A DNA stretch of 64,000 bases from NCBI GenBank assembly GCA_940337035.1, contig OW679202.1, forward strand, positions 44,099,763 through 44,163,762, given 5' to 3'. The notes beneath the pieces were generated by a model. That model was not told the DNA's origin, did no database searches, and saw nothing but the letters and a program-made list of their open reading frames with translations. The DNA comes from Agriotes lineatus. Its lineage: Eukaryota > Arthropoda > Insecta > Coleoptera > Elateridae. The position numbers and the translations under genes were made by a program. This document shows, one piece after another, positions 11,773-23,333 of this stretch (the first letter of the stretch is position 1; each line of letters opens with the position of its first letter).

Positions 11773-12064
11773 TGCAAGGGTCGAAAAGCTATCGCGGCTA
11801 GAAGAAGACATTCTTGATATGACACACGGTAGTGCAGGTATAAGTACAAGACGATTGCACCCTGTCTTCGTATTTATCAAACGGTGCCATGAGAGACTCT
11901 TCATATAAATAGTGTGCAGTCCTTTCATATTCAGTGGGTTTATAGTCTCCAGAATCGTGATTTTACCTTAATGATGCAGTTTTATAATTGGATTAAATGG
12001 GAATCGTATCTTAGACTACACCCATATGTTTTCGTCGCGCCTGAAGTACCGTTCACTCATGCTG
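11773..12064. repeat. Right copy of the 292-bp direct duplication
   Basis: Partner of 9773-10064. It differs at seven scattered single bases and has no indel. The transposase continues from this copy, so the left copy is the duplicated one in coding terms. Confidence 0.95.
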
Positions 12065-12699
12065 TCACAACGAACTTCAATGATGAGATGAGAATCTTCA
12101 TGCCACTGTTGACAGTAAATTTTAACATCGATTGAGGACTAAGGTATAGTGAGTACTGTATGAATAACAATCACTTACTTGGTCCAGTTGTGCTAGATAA
12201 TTGCCTGAAGGTAGAAGACTATTTAGAATTTCTAGAAAATTGTTTGACAGACCTTTTGGATGTATCTTTAAATAAATACAACAGCACATCTATTTCCAGT
12301 ATGATGGAGCCTCTGCCCATTTTGGTCCTACCAATTGGATCTGGATAATCCTTCCTCGTTAGATTGGACGATTAGGAGTTGACAAAACTGGTCACCAAGT
12401 TCGCCAGATCTCATTCTCCTTGATTATTGTCTTCGGAGCTGGCTAAAATCTTTAGTTTATACAAGAGAGGCATTACTTAATTAAATAAACAATTCTACGG
12501 CTGTTATAAAAGATAAGCACCGTGCACTTTAACCAGTCACACATGATCCAATAAGTGCATCGACGTCAATAGGGATACTTTTTCCCCAACTATTACGTTA
12601 AAACTAGAGATGTTTTTATTACGTTGCGTTTAGTTTACTTTGTTAACTAATATCTTCCTAACGGCTAAAAACTGATTCTATGTTTACCGGACATCTATT

Positions 12700-13070
12700 G
12701 TCCATTTTAATCCCCTGAACATTGAAGTTTCATCCCCAATCACCATATATGTTATACTAGGAAAGGCGTGTACGTTGACCATCTTAACTTTTGCGTTTCT
12801 ACTTCTAGAAATATTTTTGCAGACGTTACTGAACCTAATGACGACTTCTCGCTTTGGTTGGTCTACCCAAGGTAGATAACTATGTTCACGACTTTAACGT
12901 TATGTTTTTTGTATGTTTTCAGAATTATTGTCTGCTTTATTCACAATCATAATCGTCTCACAAACGTCTCTATCTGCTTGGAGTTCTCGGCAAATATCAG
13001 AGTATCATCTCAAAGTAGATACAAATTTTCCTACGTTCTACCTATTATATACTATCTTTCTATGTCTCAA
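12700..13070 (-). pseudogene. Non-LTR RT relic
   Basis: On the minus strand 13030-12960 reads as the RT active-site block (RDDTLIFAENSKQIETFV). Lower coordinates give SNVCKNISRSRNAKVKMVNV and FPSITYMV, matching the order of thumb and connection segments in endonuclease-RT LINEs. It is heavily decayed, with stops and frameshifts. The first Tyr/Ala of YADD has been lost. Confidence 0.65.
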
Positions 13071-14184
13071 GAACATTATGTTTTCTTGGTGTTTAATTCT
13101 TCTGAGTGAAAATAAAAGACGTTTATTATCATTACTATTGTTACGTATGCTGTATTCGATGTACATGCTTGTTGAACAAAACCCCCCAAATTAGCCTTAG
13201 AAACAAATGCTGTAATTGTTCTGGACTTTTATAGTAGTGTTTGTAAGCAACCTATTGATAAATTGTAGACGTTTAAATGGTATTTCATGTTTAAGAATTT
13301 TGGTACCTGTAGGAATGTCATATGTATTCAAAAACCTATGTGAACAAGACCAGCGCTCATTCAATGTTTGTTTGCTGAAGATGTTCAACTCTTGCAGATT
13401 TGTATGTGAGTGTAAGTTGTTTATAGAAATGCATGTTACAATTGGAAAAAGTGGTCAGAAAGTTTACAAATGGAAAACAGGGTACATCGAATGAACTAAG
13501 TTAGCGTATAACGGAGATACGAGGGGGGTCCCAAAATGGAATATTTTCAATTTCGTTCTGTATCCCAGAAACGATGCGGGCTATGAAAATGTTGTTTATA
13601 CCATCTTTCTTTTCACAGAAAACTAGCACAGTATTGCGAAAACCGCAACTCTATCTTTACTCGTATGTGAGATACCCTATAATATCATCGAAAATGAGAC
13701 ACCGTGTACTATGTAGAAGAAGTACTTTAGTGGTAACATGGTTTCATCAAAGTCAGCCGAAATTTTTGAAATTTTGTATGGGGCCATAATTTTACATTTT
13801 GAACAACTATCCTTGACGATACTTTGACGTATTTGAAACAGAAAATATACTTTACCTTGAAAAACATGTTTTTTATCTACCGCTCGTGAAGGATTACGAA
13901 GACCAATCCAACATTTTAGTATTACGATTTTCGACTCAAAATTTTATGACCAACATCGCCACCGGTACTTCTTCTTTCGCCAATTTATACACACCTTTTA
14001 TAAACATAGAACTTTCAAAAAATAGCTTCACAGTAGACTAAATCGTCTTCGTCAAATCGGAGAGTAATCTTTAGAATACAACACCCAAGCATATATCTGT
14101 TACATTATATTATAAAAATATTAAAATAAGAGAAAACATGTGCGGCGTATACAAAAACCACATTGATAACGCTGTCAATATAAA
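13071..14184. other. No gene seen
   Basis: AT-rich, with only short unsupported reading frames and no recognisable family. There are no clear repeat boundaries. Confidence 0.4.
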
Positions 14185-14905
14185 AACACAAGACAAATTG
14201 ATTGAGAAAGTACTAACGCCCACAGGTATCCGCCAAAGCGATAGTCTCAGGATAATTATTTAGTAATGGACACACTCATTAACGCCGTTAACGAAAACAA
14301 CTTTCGCTTCAGACTAAAAACAGCCAAGTCAGAATCGTATGTTATGCAGACGACGCTGCACTTGTCTCCTAATCCGAAAACGATCTCTACCAGCTGTTAT
14401 TCTCATTAAAGCACAAGGCTGAGAAATACAGTATGGTAATATCAGCAAATAATAAAAGATTCATTCAGGTTCAAGTTAGCCATCTATAAGAATATCATAG
14501 AACCAAGCATATGCTTTCAGTGCTTTGATATAAATGTAAGTCTCGAACTTTGGAGGCCTAACAAAAATCAAGGACATCTCCATCGACTGCAAGGCAAGCA
14601 TGTACAAAACTTGCATAATTGCAAATACAACTGCCAGAAGAAGACTTAAAATCTGCCTAAATGCTAACCCTGCGAACCATAACAGTGTACGCAGTGATGC
14701 ACAGAAAACGCAATACACAGATCATGGCTAACTCTAGGGCATGGTAAGATCAGGATATAAGCAGAATAAAGAACAACTGTATGACCAACATAGCCCGAAA
14801 TGCGAAACCTCAAGGAAGAAGACCTATAGGAAGACATCATAAAAGATGACTAAATAGTTTCTAATGAACGTTCCAAGAACAACAAATGCCCGACATGGTT
14901 AGATA
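14185..14905 (+). pseudogene. Non-LTR RT relic
   Basis: The plus strand gives a decayed RT palm: KDKLIEKVLTPTGIRQSDSL, then LINAVNENNFRFRLK, and VCYADDAALVS with the catalytic YADD intact near 14345. It continues with LFSLKHKAEKYSMVISANK. After 14480 only scattered C-terminal words remain (RRPIGRHHK near 14820). Multiple stops. The clade is not assigned. Confidence 0.7.
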
Positions 14906-15290
14906 AAGCATGCGTTAAGCTTACAAACAGTACACAAGATTATGATGTTGATAATAATCGGGATGCACACAGCGGAATATGTTAGAGTGGAAGGAGAAAA
15001 TAACAATTGGAAAGTTCATATTTCCAATTCTATATTCATAATCCAACACTTGTTATCATAGCATTGGAATACGTCTTTAAGTCTACCTGCCCTTATATAA
15101 AGAAGCCTTTCCTCCGCTTATTTCCTATTTTAAGGCCACTTCTTTAAACAAATCTCTGGTGCGGTGATGGGTTCTCCTCTTTCTCTTGTCGTTGCCAATA
15201 GCTTCATGGAAGCTTTCGAAACCATAGTTCTGGAATCTTCAGAATTCCAAGCCAAGGTTTGGGTCCGATACGTTGACGATACCTTTGTAA

Positions 15291-17050
15291 TAATAATAAT
15301 AATAATAATAGTAATAGAGTTTTATTTTCCATTCCAAAATAATATAAATGAACATACAAATTCAAAACCGAAAAAGGGAAAGCAATACATACATATACAA
15401 AAAATGAAATAAGTAATATATAACGCTGAAATGGAAAATACGATGGTGATCAGATGGCTTCCTGTAAGAAGAAAACCCCTGCTCTACCCTACCACCGTAA
15501 AAAACGGTAGTGGATATAGCGGGAACATTTTTATGTTTTGGTCACCAGTAATGCGAATGTGAAAGAAATGCGTACCACTACATTAAAACTAAAAATTAAA
15601 ATTACATAAAAATAAAAACTGATTAGCACAACGTAAACGAAAATTAAAACAATTTAATGATTGAAGAAGAGCTCGAGGCGTACACACAAACGACAACCAG
15701 GTAAATATTAAAAAGAGTTAAAAATAAAAGGTTAAATGATTAAATAGTTAGAGAACATTGGTGACAAACTTTTAAAGTTTGATGGTAAAGCATTATATAC
15801 CTTCGCTATATTATAAGTAAACGAACGCTTAACACTTTCTGTGCGGTGCAAGGCAATGCCTCTATGTCTCAGATTCAAATTATGGACGCCAGTGTGAGAA
15901 CGAATTCTATCATAGAGGTATGAAGGCGACTTCAACAATATAATCTTACTAAAAAATACAGCAGCATGTAAAAAGCGAAGTTGTTTAACTAGTGTTACTT
16001 TGTGGGAAATGTGTTGTCGACGACGAATGCTGTATATCAACCTGAAACAAGAGTTTTGGACTAACTGATTTTTTTTAGATGTTGCCTTATCGATACATGA
16101 ACTATGCAACAGGTCACAATAGCTAAAGTGTGACAAGACTAACGATTCACATAATAGCAGTTTGCCCTCTTTGCTCAAGGCATACCTGTTACTGTAAAGA
16201 AGTTTTAAATTGTCATATGCTTTACGTATACAGGAGCTAACATGTTCTCGAAACATTATGGTCAAGTATAACGCTTAATTTTTTTACTGAATCTTTGTAA
16301 GGTATAGACTCGCCGATAATTTTTATTTGAAAATCACCTAAAAATGTTGCTTTAGCGTTTGAACTACAAAATACCCTAAAAGTAGATTTCTAAGGGAATA
16401 TTAAGTGAATGTAAGGTTGCCAAGCCTGCCAGTCTATTAAATCATCATTAATAGCAACACAAGCAGTCTACGATGCGTACGGCTTGAACGACATGTAAAT
16501 CTGCGTATCATCTGCATATTGATGAAATTGACAACGATTTAAAGAATAATTACATAAATTACTAGAGTATAATGTGAACAGTAGAGGGCCTAGTGTGGAT
16601 CCCTGAGGAACACTAAATTTCCCTCTACATGAATCTAAACTCCTGCCTTCCAATAAATCGCATTGCTGACGATCATTCAAGTAAGCTTTAATTAGATTTA
16701 AACCTTTTTCGCCAAATCCGTAGTAGCAAAGTACAGCATAAAGTATTTGATGACTGATAGTATCGAAAGCCTTTGAGAAGTCAAGTAGAACCAACACTGT
16801 GAAATGACCTTCGTCAGATGCTTTCAACATGGCATCAGTTATGTTTAAAAGTGCAGAACAACAACTGTAGTTACAACGAAAACCTGCCTGATAATCTGGC
16901 ATTAACAAATTGCTTTCTAAATAGTCACGAGGTTGAAGTTCCATGACTTTCTCCAAGACTTTCGATAAACCAGGTAGTATACTGATAGGTCTTAAATCTT
17001 TTAATTCTTACGGATTACTGGTTTTAGAAATTGGAATAATATTAGAAATT
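15291..17050 (-). mobile_element. Jockey-like non-LTR copy inserted in the Penelope-like element
   Basis: About 1.76 kb of minus-strand LINE separates two halves of the Penelope coding sequence. Fusing ...YVDDTFVI at 15290 to WPHSK at 17051 restores the expected order with nothing lost. The 3' end of the minus-strand element is an ATT repeat (15288-15310), a tail type used by several LINEs. The 5' end falls inside the RT domain, so the copy is 5'-truncated. Confidence 0.85.
15732..17035 (-). pseudogene. Jockey-like RT, truncated and frameshifted
   Basis: Minus-strand 17035-16957 gives a decayed RPISILPGLSKVLEKV segment. It continues as a 162-codon frame with RCNYSCCSALLNITDAM, the LDFSKAFD box at residues 59-66, VPQGSTLGPLLFTLY, and YADDTQIY with catalytic YADD at 147-150. 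After a frameshift near 16300-16460 a second frame (16265-15732) holds the C-terminal part: HVSSCIRKAYDNLKLLYSNR, LVLSHFSYCDLLH and YNIAKVYNALP. These are the standard thumb and C-terminal landmarks of jockey-type LINEs without RNase H. It is younger than the Penelope-like host. Confidence 0.82.
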
Positions 17051-17965
17051 ATTTGGCCACATAGTAAAAACTCTCAACATCCAGACATTAATTGCACCAT
17101 GGAGATAGAAAGCAACGGTTCTCTTTCTTTGTTGGGGGTACTCATTCTGTATATCGCTAACTCACTCACACTAACCGCTATTTACATGCTGATTCCCACC
17201 ATTATCCTACACAAAAAAACTTTCCGTTATCAATCCGCTTGTACACCGGGCTGTTTCCATATCCCAACTCGATAATATCCGCGCTAAATTAAACCATATT
17301 CGGAAAGCTCTTAGGAACAATCGTTACCGTGGTAGGGATATACAGTCTGCCATAAATCTCCATATTCATCCGCTGGCACCCAAACCTCAAAAAACCGATC
17401 CTCGCACAGCAATAGTCTGGTATGTCTTCCCTCTATTCATCAAATCACCGATCGCGTAAGAAAGTTTCTTCGAAAGCAAAACCTAAAAACAGTATTCAAA
17501 CCCCCGAGCAAAATCTCACAGGTTCTTCTTTCACCAAAAGGTAAATTACACACTGTGTCATCTAAAAGTGTTTATAGAGTCGGGTAATGCTGTACACATT
17601 GGTGAAACAGGACGTTCAATAAAAACTAGCATTTCTGAACAACACCGCTGTTTCAAGTCGAGTCTTGTTCATCAGTAATCGCAGAGCACCAACGCGATAC
17701 CGGCCATAAGATAAATTTTTATGAAACTTCTATTATCTGTAAATCCCCATTCTTCCTTAGCAGAAAGATTCGAGAGGCCATTGAGATTTACAAACACCCT
17801 AATAATCTCAATCGGGACGATGACTTCCCCCTTCCTTCTATGTGGAAAGCACTATTTCCTAAGCATGTCACTCAACCGCGACGACACTTGCCTATAAATT
17901 CTCGTCTTCTCGTTCTGATTGTTAAAAGAGTTTCGCCTCTGTCGTGGTTTACACGTTGAGTTGCT

Positions 17966-19290
17966 CCTTACGAATAATAACACGATCCAATCCCGGAAAT
18001 AGTTTGTTATGTAAGGGTAATGGCCGTGAAATCCTGCGAAATCATATTAACAATTGGAAGTTCGATTGATGCAAATTGTGAGTGATGAAAGAGAACCATG
18101 TGTAATCACATAGGCAATTTTTCGTCGAAACAATGTTGACCCGAACAAATTTAAGGTAATACGGTTTGAAAAAATGTCAGTATTATTTTTTATGTTTAAA
18201 TGACCTTAGAAACCTTCATAACCAAAAATGTAGATACACTGGACATGGAGGTCGACTGAGAGCTGCTGCGTCCTTATTTATAAATCCGGAGATGCATGCT
18301 CAGTCATATTCTTGTACATGTTACGCTACATCAAGACGCTTTGGTTAATTTTTTTTAAATTTACTATTACTTTAGAGGAGTAATAGCTTTCTATGGCCTA
18401 ACTTGGAGAAGCAAATATCGAACGACAGATTGAAAACGTCTGACACTTTTGTTCCATAGCTAGTTAGATTGATTTATTCTCAATAAATTCAGCTTAGCTT
18501 TTCTACTGCCACATGTACGTAAGATATCTTATTTAAAATTCCTTTGTAACTTTAATAGCATTCACAGATATACGTATATTAGTTTGTGGTTTGTTTCTGA
18601 ATGGAATGCTTTTCAAGTACGTTGTTGTTTTGTGATGCCGTGATGTGGATGTAAGTATTTATAGCAGTGACCTTTTTACTGATACGTATTTCAAACTAAA
18701 AATCTTTGTATAAATTGCTACTACCATTAATAACCAGGTTTTTGATTCGTATTCTATAAGTTAGGTAATTTTGTTAACATTTGCGGATTATTCCACCCGC
18801 TTATCAGCTGATAGTACCAAAGTGCCTAATGTCGTAATCGAAATCTGCAGCAAAACTTTTGGCAGAAACAGAAACTTACTACTCAACCAATTACATAAAG
18901 AAAAATCTGTGATTTGGTGCTCTATTGTCGCCTTGTTTATTATATTCGCAACGTGTATGATGCAACTCTGTTTGTTTTGGAATAATACCAAACATACATT
19001 TAGCTCAACGTCTTTTCAATTTTTGTCACGCTTAGCAGGGTTGGGATTTCAGAATTTAGTGCGTAAGTGAAATATGTAGTAGTGTAATATCTAGGTTGAA
19101 TTAGAGGAATATGTAATAATTTATGCGGACTAAAATACATGTTTACATTTTAAAAAATCTGTAAAATACTTTGCCCAGAACTTCCTCGTCGACATTGTGA
19201 CACTAAATAATTTTAAAAATCAAATTAAGTTAGGAGTAAAAATATCTTAAGGTGTTTAATAAATTAAATAAATTTTTAAATAAAAAAAAC
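17966..19290. other. No gene seen
   Basis: AT-rich and without recognisable coding or repeat boundaries. The first hundred bases may be the 3' non-coding end of the Penelope-like element. Confidence 0.4.
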
Positions 19291-19397
19291 GTTACCGGTG
19301 GTCGAATTCGAACGGCAGGCAGATCGCGTATGCCATCCCAACGTTTTGTGGGATATTGCAAGGGAGCGGGCTATTTCTACCTGAGCTACGGAGCACC
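19291..19397 (-). repeat. tRNA-like sequence, probable SINE head
   Basis: The minus strand begins GGTGCTCCGTAGCTCAGG, an A-box-like start, and carries CGTTCGAATTCGA, close to the pol III B box. The spacing is too long for a normal tRNA without an intron and no good cloverleaf closes. A T-rich and then AT-rich tail follows. It could be a decayed tRNA or the 5' head of a SINE. Confidence 0.45.
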
Positions 19398-19976
19398 GAC
19401 TCTTCAAATTCCTGCTTTGCAGCTGTATTAAGTAACGCACTCATTTGTTGATTTTTTTGTATCGTACAACATTTATTCTGTATCTATTGGAACCCATTTT
19501 TGGTGAGAAGAAAGCCTACGCTATGTACAAATTATTACTTGTATTTATTGCCAAGTTAAATCAAAAATAAACAAATTTTTATTTTTTCAAGGTGCTGACC
19601 CTGTATATATTTGTTGCCAGGTATATATATAAGGTTTATCCAAAATATTGTCTTCCTCCGACGAATAGTTTTTGAGTCATACCGCCGACAGGCAGACAGA
19701 CAGACAGAAAGACATAGCATTTGGTGTTGTAGAGTTTTGGTAAATAGCATACAATTCTAGATTGAATTTCGGCAGCATTTACTTTACTTTTGCTTTTTCC
19801 ATCATCGTCTGCATCAAAACCAATTTAGTTACTTGAAATTTTGTTTTCTTGAAAAATAAAAATAATCTATTTGCTGGTGCATGTTACATTCCTATCAATG
19901 CTAAAAATGTATCTCACACTTTTCCAGCAGTTTTATCACACAAGTGGGCAACCATTAAACTTTTTGTAGTAGACAC

Positions 19977-20400
19977 TAGGGATGTTCCGAATACTCGTAT
20001 TCGTATTCGTATTCGCGAGTAGGTATTCGCTATATTTTCAATATTTGTATTCGTAATCGTATTCGTCAAAATTAACACGAATATTATACGAGTATTTGAC
20101 ATTAAAATTATAGAAATATAGATAAGAATTTTAATAAAAATATAAAACAGGTATTCATACATTGAATCAAACATTTTTAAAAAAATATTAACCATTCTAT
20201 AACATTAAATAAAAAACAAAACTATTTTCCATACTATTTCTAAAATTTGCAGCGCGTACAAAAACGTTGTTGATGTTGATATTATTCACTGAAGGTCATG
20301 TATTCGTATTCGTATTCGTATTCGCGAATATTCATAAGAGTATTTGTATTCGGTATTCGTATTCGCGAATACGAATGTTTGTATATTCGGAACATCCCTA
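19977..20400. mobile_element. hAT-type MITE, 424 bp, with perfect 8-bp TSD
   Basis: The termini TAGGGATGTTCCGAATA and its exact complement bound the element. GTAGACAC flanks it at 19969-19976 and 20401-20408. An 8-bp TSD is the mark of hAT insertions. The subterminal parts are runs of the hexamer ATTCGT (and complement), so the two ends can pair over more than 60 bases imperfectly. The centre is AT-rich with no transposase. Movement in trans by an hAT transposase is an inference. Confidence 0.92.
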
Positions 20401-20646
20401 GTAGACACATACATAGGTTCTTCGATGATTAACATTTTAAGCTCTTTCAGGCGATCCGGGAATCCGGATACACTGATGCTGCTGGTTGTGGTTCAGTAGT
20501 AATTGCGCAGCTTTTACCTAACTGTAGTTTTTCTTCTTTTGTTTGGTTTTAAAACACTGTAACTCTTTAGAATTCTTTTAGTAGCTTTAGAATGTTTGAG
20601 ACATTGCCGAATTTGCATCTATGAATGTGTGTAATTCTACCTTTAA

Positions 20647-22477
20647 GAACCCTTTCCGATGAAGCCACCATAGTGGTGCGACTATGGTGGTCGACGTAAG
20701 TTATATCCTAGTGGTGGTGCTGCTGAATTTGGTCGCGTCTCCACTATCAATACATTGGCTTAACAGCCCTTTCAGACGGAGCCATCATGATGGCCGCGAC
20801 TATGTTACTGCCACATGAAAAATCGAGCCACCTGTCGCGCGTGCAGGCTGTTCTAATAAATTATTTGTTTTTAAATCAGTGTTAAAATAGATGTGGAGGA
20901 AACTGTTGTTCTGCTTCTAAGAAAATATCACAAAAGGCAGAAAAAGAAAAAATGATGGGTGCATCCTCTTCTTCAAGATGTATCAAAGAATGGTTTATTA
21001 ACTGAGAAACTATGAGACTATATTTTTTCATTACTTGCGAATGTCTGAATGAATTACTGGTTTTTTAGAAACAATAGTTAACTGGGACGGAAACCAAGAT
21101 GAGACACTGGGTACACTCGGTGGTGGCGTGACACTAGTTGTGTCCGTGTGAAGATGCAGTATTAAACCAATGTATTTAGAGTGATGGCGCGATCAAATTC
21201 ACCAGCACCACCATCAGGACGTAGCTTACGTCGGCCACCAGTGGCCCCTGCAGGCTGTTCAAATCACTTTATGAATTACTGAATTTCTTGAAACAAGAGT
21301 TACCTGATATGGAAACCAACATGAGACACTGGATACACTCGGTGGTAGCGTGGCACTAGTTGCGTCCGCGTGAAGGCGCAGTTTAAGTCAATGTATTTAG
21401 AGTGGTGGCGGAATCAAATTCAGCAGCACCACCATTAGGACGTAGCTTACGTCGGCCATCAGTGGCGCGTGCAGGTTGTACAAATCACTTGATGAGTTAC
21501 TGGGTACACTCGGTGGTAGCGTAACATTAGTTGCATCCGCGTGAAAGCGCAGTATTAAACTAATGTATTTCGAGTGGTAGCGCGACCAAATTCAAAAGCA
21601 CCACCATTAGGACATTGCTTACCTCGGCCACCAGTGGCGCGTGCAGGTTGTACACATCATTTGACGAGTTAGTGGATTTCTTGATACAAGAGTTAACTCG
21701 TCCGGAAACCAATATTAGGCACTGCATACACTTGGTGGTGGCGTGACACTAGTTGCGTCAGTGTGAAGACGCAGTATTAAACCAATTTATTTAGAGTCGT
21801 AGCGTGACCAAATTCAACACCACCACCATTAGGACATTGCTTACGTCGGCCACCAATGAAGCGTGCAGGTTGTTCACATCATTTGATGAGTTAGTGGATT
21901 TCTTGATACAAGAGTTAACTCGTCCAGAAACCAATATTAGGCACTGCATACTCTTGGTGGTGGCGTGACACAAGTTGTGTTCGTGTGAAGGAGCAGTATT
22001 AGACCAAAATATTTAGAGTGATAACTCTTCTGGTCGCTTCATGTGAATGCGCCCATTTAAACTCATTTTTTTAGTGGACGCGCGACTATAGTCGCGCCAC
22101 CATGGTGGCTCCTTCTGAAAGAGTTCTATTACTGCCCCTTCACGCGGATGCAACTAGTGTCACGCCAACACCGAGTGAAATCAGATCCATATTAGTGTCT
22201 GTCCCAGTTTACTCTTGTCTCAAGAAATCCAGCTTGTTTAATAGTTTATCAGGTGCTATAAAAAGTTATAACCTTGAACCCATCATTTTATCTTTTATGT
22301 TTTCTTTGTGATATTTTTTTAGAAACAGAAGAGCAACAGTTTCCCCCACATCCACTTTATTTAAAAACACAGTTTATTAGAACAATATACACGCGCGACT
22401 GGTGGCCTGAGTGGTGGCTTGCTTATCAAGTGTCTACCATGGTCGCGACTCCATAGTGGCTCCGTCTGAAAGGGTTG
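20647..22477. mobile_element. Compound Harbinger-like element with inverted termini and TAA TSD
   Basis: The outer ends read AACCCTTTC(C/A)GA at the left and the complement of AACCCTTTCAGACGGAGCCA at the right, with TAA at 20644-20646 and 22478-22480. A second left-type terminus sits at about 20764 (GCCCTTTCAGACGGAGCCAT, also after TAA), and a second right-type terminus near 22085-22125 (complement of AACTCTTTCAGAAGGAGCCA). The interior is mostly degenerate tandem repeats. The 3-bp TAA/TTA TSD and CCCTTTCAGACGG termini fit non-autonomous PIF/Harbinger elements. No transposase remains. Confidence 0.7.
21040..22010. repeat. Degenerate ~220-bp tandem repeats inside the compound element
   Basis: A unit with the words GGCACTGCATACACT, GTGGCGTGACACTAGTTG, CAGCACCACCATTAGGAC, TTACGTCGGCCACCAGTGG and CGTGCAGG recurs, the last word at about 21246, 21468, 21644 and 21864. 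That gives steps of about 222, 176 (internally deleted) and 220 bp. Copies differ by many substitutions. Confidence 0.85.
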
Positions 22478-22480
22478 TAA

Positions 22481-23233
22481 TGGATGGGTTGATCCAGTTA
22501 TTTTTAATTTCTCATCAGCAGTGTGCTAAAATATTAATTTTTTGCAACGACTGCTAATTTCTCTGCTCTTCGCAAGATGAGCCCTTAAAAATTTCAAATT
22601 ACTATTTTTGAGAAAATACACCTTTTAAGCGTAAAGACTTCAAAAACATTGTTTGTAAAGAAAAATTCTTGTAGGTGGTTTCGCGTGTGGGTAATTAGGT
22701 GCGTGCATACGCGCTACAGCCTCAAATGTTGCACCCATTTACTTCAAACACTAAGAAGAAAAACATGTGACGTGTTATTAATGATCAATATAATATTGAA
22801 AAATCGCAACTCTTAATCAATATAATTTTTTCTTAAAAGTGAAATGTATGTATGTATTTAATATTTCGTGTGTTCCAAAAAAAAACTCATTTAGGGTAGG
22901 CTTTGGAAAGAAAGATAGAAAATCTAGTCATGTCTTAACTTAAGTTTGTAGGTGAATGTCAGATTGCAATTTGTTTATGAACACATCTGTCACTGTGACA
23001 GGTAAAAGTTTACACTACATTAAGTTTAATTGTATCAAGCAAAAAGGAAAATAAGATGACATGTACACAACAGCAACGAGTGTAATAATCATAACGACCA
23101 ATAAAAAGTTTTTGTTAAGTATTTTGTATACAGTATTTAGGGAAAAAATCAAAGTCAAGATGTAATTTAGTTTTCTCTGACTTGGTAGTTTATTTGCATC
23201 AATAGGTATATCTCAAGTTACGACAAACTTCAA
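22481..23233. other. No gene seen
   Basis: AT-rich stretch running up to the assembly gap, with no supportable coding region. Confidence 0.4.
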
Positions 23234-23333
23234 NNNNNNNNNNNNNNNNNNNNNNNNNNNNNNNNNNNNNNNNNNNNNNNNNNNNNNNNNNNNNNNNNNN
23301 NNNNNNNNNNNNNNNNNNNNNNNNNNNNNNNNN
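23234..23333. other. Assembly gap (100 N)
   Basis: Exactly 100 unknown bases, the conventional placeholder for a gap of unknown size. Confidence 0.99.

Larger units (their letters stand above)
9579..12545 (+). pseudogene. Mariner-like (DUF4817-type) transposase relic interrupted by a LINE
   Basis: The left part encodes the N-terminal domain common in insect Tc1/mariner-like elements: EYADVIFVYGYCDESANRS, AAYHRRYPIRN, RTAFDAAAATGMFPSARV, then EEDILDVTHGSPGISTRRLHP (9630-9880). A frameshift follows and FHIQWVYSLQNRDFTLMIQF continues to about 9995. The second copy of the duplicated segment leads into the catalytic half: HLLGPVVLDNCLKVEDYLEF (about 12168-12230), HDGAP-like SSMMEPLP, and SPDLILLDYCL near 12400, the site of the last catalytic Asp, ending near 12545 with STAVIKDKHRAL. 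The family moves by a DD(D/E) transposase at TA. Several frameshifts and stops and the 1.7-kb insertion make it dead. Confidence 0.8.
15120..17965 (+). pseudogene. Penelope-like element (RT and GIY-YIG remnants), split by a LINE
   Basis: Left of the insertion the RT core reads SGAVMGSPLSLVVANSFMEA-like, then KVWVRYVDDTFVI, the YVDD box of Penelope-like RTs (15160-15290). Right of it the protein resumes as WPHSKNSQHPDINCTMEIE (17051-17107), FLGV-type and SLTLT.RYLHADSHHYP. The C-terminal part (17570-17870) contains VHIGETGRSIKTSISEQHRC, AEHQRDTGHKINF and FFLSRKIREAIEIYKHPNN, the GIY-YIG endonuclease region that is diagnostic of the group. These elements copy themselves with an RT plus GIY-YIG nuclease rather than the APE nuclease of LINEs. 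Frameshifts and stops are numerous and the 5' RT part is missing. Confidence 0.87.

Noticed and set aside
19914..20195. Protein with RIRIRV repeats
   Set aside because: Translation of the ATTCGT hexamer runs of the hAT MITE.
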